Part shown: positions 40,101-51,000 of the stretch, one piece after another
Layout of the letters: every line of letters begins with the position of its first letter
How positions within the stretch are numbered: the first letter of the stretch is position 1
Source: Lutjanus erythropterus
Lineage: Eukaryota; Chordata; Actinopteri; Lutjaniformes; Lutjanidae
Reading direction: 5' to 3'
DNA: 64,000 bases
Assembly: GCA_020091685.1 (NCBI GenBank)
Contig: CM034607.1
Span: forward strand, 10,413,465 to 10,477,464
Notes under the pieces: generated by a model
The model's input: the letters and a program-made list of their open reading frames with translations, nothing else
The model's database searches: none
What the model was told of the DNA's origin: nothing
Translations under genes and position numbers: made by a program

Positions 40101-41976
40101 AATTTTCATTCGTATCATTCTGTGGTCGTCACAAAATGTGGTTTTTGTATAAGAATATTGACATATTCTCATGTCAGTATGTTCTAATTTAAAAAAAAAC
40201 AAAGGATGTTTCAAAAAAAAATGTCCCTTATTAAATAATATGTTCTGTATGGCTTTTTATTTTTGTTCATATAAAATTATTTTTTCCTTTTGGCTTTAAG
40301 TGCTTCTGCTTTCCTTTAATAAAATAAAATAAAAGCAGCCATGACCTAAGCATGTGCAAAAAATTAGCATGAACTGTCTTTGGTAATGAATGTTTATATT
40401 ATGTCTGTGCAACTGCAACGAAACAGTGCAGCAGTCATTGGCAGTCCTTAAGTGAAATAAAAATAATAAAATCAAATATTTCACAGTGTATTATCATGGT
40501 AGATATCGTCACAGTTTGGTACGCTATCGATCTGATACAAAGGCTACGATACATTTTATTACACAATGATTCTGTGGGATTTTATGCAATGCAATGCAAT
40601 CTGATACAGTTCTTAAAGAAACCTTCCACTGAAAATGAGGTTTTTAACCTTGTTAACACGTCCACGTGGTGTTTTTGATGTGCTACAAGACACATCGGGG
40701 GGAAATAAGCAGTAAAGCATTTCTTGCTTTGAAACTGCAGTGAGCAAGAAAAAAAAAATTCAGTCAGGGTGTGTATATGACATCATAAACCTAAGGAACC
40801 AATCCTGTTAATCCACAGAGTGTAATGTAGCTAGTTACTGCAATTAGCTAGCAAAACAGACGAGAAGCCAGGTGCAGATACTTAGAGGTAGCAGTGGGAA
40901 TGTGAGTATTTACATATTCATGATTCATTGAATACTAAATGAAGGCATGGTGTAGAACTATATGAAAGCAATTTTAACAAGGTTTTTCAGCTTATTTTGC
41001 AAAAAAAGACAGACATAATTTATTACTTCTTGCAGTGCATTTTATATTGTATTGACAGGAGGGGACTTTAACATTTGTTGTAGACATTCATTGTACATTA
41101 TAAGTTTAAGTTACCCAATTCTATAAAAGTGTCATTGCTTACTTTCAAATAAATATATTTCATGAAGGGCCAGGAAATATTTTTGTTCTTTTATGGCTTG
41201 GAGGGAAAATGGAAGACAAATATATCATTTCAGAATTGCAAGTCATTGTGTTTATTACTTTTCCAATTCCACTCGACATCATGAATATAAACTTAAGTCT
41301 GTGTCACACCTTTACAAATGGCCAGTTATTTTTTCTGCTTCTAAAATCCAAATCTCTTCCAAACTATAGATTTTAGATTTGAGGATGCGAGGTTAACCGG
41401 ACATGTTGGACATGTTTTTATCTCGCAAGAAAAGCTACGCTAACTTTACTCTCATGAAACCTTTTACAGCAGTGGAGATGCTGTTCAGAGTTGCTTTAGT
41501 TAACCAGTTTGTAACTTTAGAAACGGGCCATGGACTTGTTCATGATACATTTAGATGGATCCATGGTTGCGGGTCACATCTTTAACATTACATCCAGTTT
41601 CTGGTTCATACTGATGAATTGTTACACCCCTGGTATCAAGACTTTTTTTTGATCGCAATATTGGATTTATTGTTACATCCCTAACATTTACCGAAAACAT
41701 GTTACACTGAACAAACAAAGCTGCTTCACCTCCTCATAAATGTTATTTGGTGTTTCTTTACTCTCTTTCTGCCTCCAGTACTTCATCTACTGCTGTATTC
41801 TGGGCCTGGTGTCATGCTCTGTGTTCCTGAGGATTAACTATGAGCTGAAGATGGTGGTGATGCTGGTTGCCGTGGTGATCTACAACATCATCATCCTCCA
41901 AACACACGCCTCCCTGCTGGACGGATTTAGCAAAGCGCTGTACGCCACTGATACACTGGATAGGTACCTGCAAACA

Positions 41977-42018
<42 letters not shown>

Positions 42019-45000
42019 ACACTATTCGTCTCTATTTTAGGCAGTAATGAAACAATTATTAGGCCCACTTAAAGTCGGTGTTATCTGTTTGATACCCTCC
42101 GCCCGCCTCTGACCCCGCAGCCTGTTTGCGTCAGTCGAGCAGAGCCCATTAAAATGACTAATGAGACTGGACCCCGGTCCCTAGAGAAGGAGCAAATTGC
42201 TGAAGTAGCAATATCCCCTATCGCTGTCGATCAAGTGTAACCCCTGGAGAGGAGGATGATGGGTGGCAGAATGAGATCCAGCAGTTTGTGTTGATGGAGC
42301 TGAATTCGTTTCTCACATTTGACTGACAGCTGGAGTCTCATCGCTGAAAAAAAATCCCATTATGCAAAAAGTTTTCAGAGCAGTAACAAAGACGGGTGAA
42401 GAAATACTTTTTTTCCATCTCATTTCTCTTTTTGTTTCTCTTTCTCACCTTATTAGCAGAAAGAGTACATTGATGTTGCCAAAGCACTGGGACACAGAAA
42501 TAAAAATAGTTATGCGGTATTAAATGAAAAGGAAATAGAGCAGGACTTCCTAACAAATCAATTTTCTTTCTCGACAAGCATCAATTCACGCATCATTACC
42601 TTCAAAGATATCTAAGCATGACAACAAGTTGTATCTATCACTAATATCTGACAAACTGATTTACATGGGTTCATCCTCTAATTGACATAATTTCTGTCAA
42701 AGTTGAGATGTTGTGTAAAACATAAATAAAAACAATGCTTTTCAAAAACTTTTCCACCTATATTCAATTAAATACATTACAAAGACAAGATATTTAATGT
42801 TCAAACTGATCAACTTTATTGTTTTTTGTAAATGTACACTCATTCTGGGTTTGATGCCTGCAGCATGTTCCAAAGAAGTTGGGACAGGGGCATGTTTACC
42901 ACGGCGTTACATCACCTTTTCTTTCAAGTTTTGAAAGTGAAATTGTTCCTCGTTCCTGCTTGATATATGACCTCAGGTGTTCAACAGTCTGGGGTCTCTC
43001 CTTCTTGTCGTATTTTTTGCTTCGTGATGCGCCACAAATTTTCAATGGGAGACAAGTCTGGGCTGCAGGCGGGTCAGTCTGGTACCTGAACTCTCTGACT
43101 TCAAAGCCACACGTGCAGAATGTGTCCATCTGAAATAAGGAGGGACTTAAGGGACTCATATGTTTCTCCAAAACCTGTATGTACCTTTTAGCATTAATGG
43201 GGCCTTCACAGATGTGACAGTTACCCATGTTGCCATGGGCATTAAAACATCCCCATACCATCACAGATGCTGTCTTCTGAAATTAGTGCTGGTAAAAAAA
43301 ATATGTATGCTTCTTTTCCTCTTCAGCCTGGAGGAGACAATGTCCATGATTTCTGAAAACAATCTGAAATGTGGACTCGTCAGTCAAAGGTTGCATTGTT
43401 GGCTTGCGACCTTGGCCCTTACAGAGACTTTTCATGATATTATGGATTATAGATTGTGAAAAAAATCCATCCCAAATCCATGAAACTGTGTGAAACATTG
43501 ATCTTAAACTGTTGGACTATTTGCCCACAACTTCAACAGTGTTTTGTTGCCCCTGTCTCAACATTATTGAAATGTGCTGCAAGCTTCAAATTAAGATTGA
43601 GAGTATATTTACAAAAAGTAATTAAGTTAATTAGTTTGAACATAAGATATCTAGTCTTTGTACTTTATTCAATTGAATCTAGGTTGTAAGGGATTTGCAG
43701 ATCATTGCACTCTGTTTTTATTTACGTTTCACACAGGGTCCCAACTTTAATGGAATTGTGGTTGTACTAAAGCAAGATGATACATCCCAACGTATGATCT
43801 GAAAACAAATTATATTATAAGTAGAATGTTACAGGTATTAAAGAGATTTTTTTTAAACATCGCTTATCATTTTAATTGTGTATCTGTTGTACATGCACAT
43901 GAGTAAACAGAGACAGGTAAGTACTGGTTATTCCTCCTGAGGTCCACAGGAAGGAGAAGCGAGCTTATGAGTGTCATCAATCTGGGTGGTGAAAGCGAAA
44001 GGCAGCGCTTGCCCCTCTCTCATTACTACCACTCCTTATGCAAACTGATAAAATAAATTGTGATTGATAAAATATGATCATCCCTGACTTAAAGGAGAAA
44101 TATATTTACAATAATTTATTATGAAATGACCATAATATGCCGTCAGAGATCAAGGAAACAAGTTGAAATGAAGCTGCAATGTCCTCCATTGAAAGGTCTG
44201 TTCTGGGCCAGAATAATTGTTTTAGTTTGCCCGTTTCACATTAATTAGAGTTCAAATTAATGCCAAATGTTTGCTGAATAAGTGTCACAAGAAGTCACAA
44301 GAAATCATCAGCAATGTTAATGGAGTCTGGGAGGCAGTGAGACAGGCAGCCACTGAACTCCAACTCCAGAGTGTGTATGTAACCTGGACAGTCAGTCAGT
44401 TTTTGAATTGTCATTTTTAATTTTGTTTGTTTTTTCACTGGACATGGTACACCAGATGATCAACATTGTGAAAACTGTATTATTTCTATCTCCCTGTGCA
44501 GACCAGGAGTCCTGAAGGACCTAAAGACGATGGGCTCTGTGTCTCTTTTCATCTTCTTCATCACCCTACTGGTACTAGCCAGGCAGGTCAGTGTTCTTTT
44601 TAAACTACACCACCACTATAACATAACTAGACATCACTATGTGAGAGTGATATATAATTATTACCTATATTTTCTTTTTTTCTAATTTTCTTTTTTGTTG
44701 ATCTTTGACAAAAAACACAACAGAGAGATCAGAGGACAAAGTCATCATAGGTGAAGTGAAATGCCTGATGCCTGAACATCATGTAAAATAAAAATGAAAT
44801 GGATCTGGGTTACATTGCATCATCTGAGATCCTAGAAGTCTTCATGATCCATGACTTTGATTTGAGCAAAGCAAGAGTATTTGTTAAGGAGGGAGAGTCT
44901 CCCAATCCATCATAACTTAAAAGTTCATCCTGTTGGCACAGAAGAAAATGAGGGAATAGGCTCCAACCAAAATAAGTAAATTAGTTAAGATTCAAACAGG

Positions 45001-48000
45001 ACTTCCATTTTCCAGTATTTTTCATATTTTAGGTAGTATATCTCTGAGAAAAAGTCAATTATTCCATAGTATAAATTTCCTGAAGTATTTCTATCCACTC
45101 AGGGATTGTAGGAGACTCTTTACTCCACCATTTTCTGGTTATTATTTTTTTACTACCTGTACTTCTAAAAAGAATCTGTCAGCCCAGCTTGCAAATTATA
45201 GCCTATATTTTTCAATGTCATTTTCAACATAACCACGGTCATTCACTACAGTTACACCCATCTTATTGGACCATTCAGAGCTGTCACAAAATCTTGTTTT
45301 ACTGGAAAATCTCTGCCTGAGGAAAGATTTTTTTTTTCCTCAGACATGATACCACTGGATTTGAAATGATCTTCACTTTTCTCCAGAATGAATTTTGGAA
45401 GCAAATGAACCTGCGCTCAAGGATTTGGCTCAGTGTGCTCACAGATCAAAGTACGTGTTCAGATGGAGAGTTCTGTCGTACTGAAGCAGTCAGCTTGGTC
45501 CACTGCCTCCATCTCCACCGCCCTCGCTTCGCATGCGAGCTAAACTCAGCTGACACAGATTTGGTGTGCGAGTTTTATCTTTTTCGGGGTACCATCCATC
45601 AGCTCTGACCTCAAAGCAGATGTTCTGGACAGAAAGACTCCCCCAAGTGGCTGTGTACCCGAAACTGGGGCTCGTCACAGACGGTCCAAACAGCTCTGTG
45701 TTTTGTTCTCATTCTGGGTCACTGTCACCAGAAGGGAGGGGAGCGTTTGTTTTGGAAACAAGACTTTGCCATGCTAAACTCTTTGTTACTGTCATATCTT
45801 ATTCCAGGCTGCGCTCTTATCAAGGTCTTTCAGGATTAATTGGGTTCGTCCTTCCGTTTGCTGTTTGAGTGTAAATTAGTTCAGTAAAATGCTTCATCAA
45901 CTATCATCAAAATAATTCTGAAAACAGGTCAAAAGGTGCACAGAGTGGCATCATTGGAGGCTGCTGACGCTGAAGTGCTTAAATCTGTGCCGGATATGAG
46001 GGCGCAAGGCCTATTTTACATGCTTTTAGTCTACGATTAACAAATTTGCCTTGCAAAAATCTTCATCACCAACCCTAATGAGCCCATTTCCAAGCATTTA
46101 GTCAGAGGGAGGAGAAAGCAGGTTAGGAGAACGAAGGCATCTGTAATTCATCCCTCAAGAACAGATGCACGACGGCGCAAAGCTCATTTACTGGCTTGTT
46201 ATCCGGTTTCTCAACAGCATCTGGAATGAGCTCCGTTTCTTCTGGCCTACTTTCTAGACTCCTGGAGGCACTTGAGTTCCTCTCTCCACAGGGGAAGCAA
46301 GTGCTCCAACTGTACATACACATATGTATACATACACAAATGGCTCAGACTAACACTGCCCTTAGGGGGCTGGACTGGTCTATATTTCTATTTCAGCCTC
46401 AGGCTATCAACACTATAGCAGCAGGATCGCAGCGCAGTATGGGCCTACACTGTTGGAGCGCTCTAAATTGGCACCATGCTTTAATCTCAAGGGGAAAAGT
46501 ATTCAGTACACACATACATCATGCTGCCTGCTAACTACACACATGAAATCTATCTCAGAGGAGACTGAAAACGCTCCCACACACATCCGTGCGCACACAC
46601 TGTCAGGGCCAGCTCCCAGGTAGCCTGCAGCTTTCAAAATATGTACCAGTATAATGATGGTGTGTTCAGGGGACACCGTGTGATGCACAAACACACACTC
46701 CTAGGATGTAGATAGAAAAGTCCTTCAAGCGTTAATAACGAAAACACTTAAAAAAAAAAAAAAAAGAAAAGAAAAGAAGCAGTAGCTATCTTTTATGCAA
46801 AACACTGCTTACTGTTTCCTTGAGCAGTGAGAACAGAGTTTCTCGCACAGCTTCATTGTCGTCTTTTTGGTACATTAGTTTTCTGTGAATACCAAGCAAA
46901 CCCTTTAGTTTCAATTGGTTATGTTTTCCCAGAAATCCTGGTCAGGTTCCATTTAGTGAAGATGACTAGAGCAGAATGCAGGTGGCCAATTTCTATGAAA
47001 CGCTCTCATGTCATGGACAAACGTCTTGTAGCAGGAGGACTACTTATAGGAGGTCAAACTCCAGTCCAAACCAAACATCAGAATTAAAGGTCCAGTGTGC
47101 AATATTTACGAGGACTTATTAACAGAATAGGGCAGAAATGGAATACAATATTCATCATCATTGTATAATCACCTGAAAATAAAAATCGTTGTTTTGTTCA
47201 TTACTTTAGAGTCTGGGTCTTCAACAGGAGGACCGTAACCCCTAAGGGGTCCTCAGAGTTACTGCAGGGGTTTTTTGTATGTTTGTTTGCTTGTTTGTTT
47301 TGTTTTTCAGAAATTAAAATGTGTTTGAAAATACACATCAAGATGAATCCAACATATTATTAGCAAAAAAAAAAAAGCAGACCCAAAAATATTCAGTGCA
47401 ATATATGTAATAATTCATCTTTAGGATAGAATTGGGTTTTTATTTCAATAGACAAGTACTGTATAGAAAAAAATATTTAAATAAAACAATTACATAAACT
47501 AATTTTGCAGGCCAGATTATATTATATTTTTGACATCATGTCGGGGGGAAGAAAAGAACAAGAACAAACACAGCAGCACCAGGCTCTAGATAAGTCCTTT
47601 CGTGTTTTGTGAGTTTTGTGGTTCTCCTACACACTTGGAAGGGGAGGGTTGGATGAGGTATTTGCAATCTGCTTGCCACTAAATCCTACACACTGGTCCT
47701 TTAACAATGACGACTTCTCAGTTTCTTTTCTTGGCTTCGATGCAGCTTTGTTCTGTGACCTGTAGCCTCGGAGCAGAGTGCTGCTGGGCGTGAATGACGC
47801 AGGTGTCTCTTTACTCTGTGTCCTCCTGTAACAGAATGAATATTACTGTAGGTTGGACTTCCTGTGGAGGGACAAGTTCAAGAGGGAGTGCGAGGAGATC
47901 GAAACCATGGAGAACCTCAACCGCGTTCTGCTGGAGAACGTCTTGCCTGCTCACGTCGCCGAGCACTTCCTAGGACGCAACTGGAAAAACGAGGTGAATT

Positions 48001-51000
48001 CCAAATTGAGTCGTCAGTTATATCAGAACTGGAGAGTGTTTCTTAATTGAAAGAAGAGCAAAGACCAGCACTGAAGGCTGGAAATATTACTCTCAATACC
48101 ACTCTTCTCCCAACCAGCTTTGGCAAGAGTCTGATATGATTGGTCGAAGTTCATGTTAGACATGATCGACAGATGGTTCATCCAATCACTTGCCAAGTGT
48201 TGTGCCAAGCGCTTGCCCTTTTCCAAACAGTTTCTAAGGACGACTTCCCAGATGGTTCTGTGCAGCAAACCATCTGGCATGTCAGGTTACCTTTATGCTA
48301 CTCTCAAGACGAAAATTATATACATGAATAAATAAATAACAAATCAAATATATTAGATAAGTTATTATTTATGGTGGAGTGTGGAGGATGAATTTCTCAT
48401 GAGTCTCACAGCCTGAGGAAAGAAGCTGTGAAAAAATGTGTATTTTTAAATTAAATCTATATGTGTTGTTAATTCACATCTTTTGTCAGCATATTCTCTA
48501 CTGTTACAGTAAACTGTTGTTTGCATCATTTTCTTTCCCAGTATAATTTAATGAACACATTTTCTTGTCGTTTTGTGTCATCCTTCATGCTCTGCTGCTG
48601 CTGTATGTCTCTGAACTCATGCTTTAATTGATGCAGCCCACCTGTCTAACATAGTTTCCATTCATATATTTCTCCTTTAATTCATTCAGTGCTGTAAATT
48701 TTTGGTCACACTCTGTACCCTCAAGTCCTCCCTTCTTACATCTGTCTTACTCTCTGTCTGCCCTGTGATGAATGCTGTTACTATTTTGCTGCTGCAGTGA
48801 CCCGGTGTCCTCACAGAGATAATTAAAGTTTCATTTTCTTTATTTAAAGAGTCAGTGTCATTGTTCAGTGTGAGGTACTCAGCTCATAGATCTCTCTGTG
48901 GTCGAGCCTCATTGAAACCACAGACCATCCGTCTCTAACTTTCCTCCACCAGCGCTCGATCAATACAACACATCCAGCTGTTATCTTCTTCTTCTCGCTT
49001 GTTATCAGGACCTTTATCATCAGTCATACGAGTCGGTGTGTGTGATGTTCGCCTCCATCCCGGACTTCAAAGAGTTTTACACCGAGTCTGATGTCAATAA
49101 GGAAGGACTAGAGTGCCTCCGTCTTCTCAACGAGATCATAGCAGACTTTGATGAGGTAAACTCCTCTCACGCTGATAATCCCATCTGGCTATTTGAGTGA
49201 AAAAAAATGTCCTACTGATTTTTTGAGAAGGTTGGAAAGTAGCAGCAAATGCAGCAGTTTTTTGGCAGAGAGCTTGTGTTATTCCTTACTCCTGTGTACA
49301 TTGTGTTATCTACTGTGTTCTACTGCTGAGCAATTAATCCAAATTTTATTGAAGTCACAATATTTGTTAAAGGCAATAATGTGTGTCAAAATACCATTTT
49401 AAATTAAATATTGTCATGCTGCAGAGATGTCCTGGTTTCTACATAATAGTCTACAGATTTAAAGGGATAGTTCACCCATTACCTACTCACTCTCATACCG
49501 ATTGAAGGTCAGGTTTAGTTTTTTAGTTAATCAAAATAATTGCAATTACGTATTTTTTTCAAAATTGTTGTGTTCCTGATGTGTCCTCAGCTGCTGTCCA
49601 AACCCAAGTTCAGCGGAGTGGAGAAGATAAAGACCATTGGCAGCACCTACATGGCTGCAACAGGACTCAATGTGACACTAGGACCAGAGTGCGCACAGGC
49701 ATGCTGTTACACACCCGTGCACTCATTCTCCGGTGGTAGAAGTACATTTGCCCAAGTCTAATACTTAATGGGACAATTCACCCCCAAATCAAAAATACAC
49801 ATTTTTCCTCTTACCTGCTGTGCTATTCATCCATCCAGTTGTCTCGGTGTGTGAGCTGCAAGTTTTGATAAATTATGATATTTGAGATATTCGCTGTGTC
49901 TGCCTTCTCTCCAATTAAATGGAACTAAATGGCACTCAACTTGCGGTGCTTGAAGTGCCAAAAAACACATTTGAAAAAATTCAACACCAGTGTCTCTTCA
50001 GAAATCATGACTCAGTTACTGAAGATAATCCTCAGACCTGAGCAGTTTCATGTAGATTCTATCACAGAAAGACTTTCTGCATTAAACTGCTCAAAACGAG
50101 GTTACCGGGTCATGGTTTCTGGAAAGAGACATTGCTGTTGAGTTTTACAAATGTTTCTTTGCTATTTAGTCCTATTATATTCAAGAGAAGGCAGACATCT
50201 CTACATCTGATATCTTCAAAAGTGCAGCTCACATCAAAACTATCTGGATGGATGAAAAGCACCACAGGCAAGAGAAAAACATGTATTTTTGATTTTGGGT
50301 TAAACTGTCCCTTTAGGTACATTTTGATGTAATTTAGTGTTTCAGCTCAATGCTGCTTTATACTTCAACTCCGCTCCATTTCAGAGGCAAATATTGTACT
50401 TCTTATACTGCATTTACTCCCATGTTCCTTAAAGTAATACTGCTGATTTCACCTGTGAAGTCTGGTTAGTTTGGAGAGAGCAATATTTAATTTATTTAAC
50501 AGCGATTTCCTGTCTGAAAAAGCGGTCTGATGGCAGAGTAAAGTGGTGAAAAGATTCAAAACAGATAACATACTGACTAAGGATAAGTACATACTACCCC
50601 ATATTAAATAACCCTAATTAGTATCCCTTTAAAAGCTGAGTTTAAAAGTGCCCAGAACGTATTAATTGAACATGTTAAGAAATCCAAAGCTTGTCAGTGC
50701 TGTCAAGGTCTCTTGGTGTTGCTAAACCATGATTGGATGATCAGCGTTGGGAGGAGGGGTTTCACAACAGTCAGTTGCTGCACAGAAGAAAAAAAGTATT
50801 GATTTGCAGCACAAAACTGAAAAGAAACTGTGTTCTTTTCATTTCATTCAGAGCTATAAATAAACAGCTCTGAAGTGTTTATCTTCTTCAGTCAAGTCAA
50901 AGAGAAAACTGGATTGAAGATGCAGCAGGATGCAAGCGTTCATTTTCTTTTAGACACAAGCAATCTCAATCATGGTGATCATAGTCTCATGTTTTTACAG

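Larger units (their letters stand above)
41964..44501 (+). other. adcy2: adcy2 intron 18
   Basis: 2.5 kb, with a CA repeat (41979..42021), the Tc1/mariner copy (42680..43767) and a family A MITE copy (44090..44400). Bases 42060-42670 show nothing. Confidence 0.75.
44587..47834 (+). other. adcy2: adcy2 intron 19
   Basis: 3.2-kb intron with an antisense L1-like fragment (44690..45300), an A-rich run near 46750 and a family F MITE (47084..47704). Open frames in 45366-46700 have no recognisable homology. Confidence 0.7.

Noticed and set aside
45366..45868. Overlapping frames of 80 and 100 codons in intron 19
   Set aside because: No known domain, and the frames differ without a shared splice model.
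49627..49690. GT donor at CTCAAT|GTGACA as the end of exon 22
   Set aside because: It keeps phase but deletes nine residues that mammalian type 2 retains in length, and the AAT|GTGACA context is poor.
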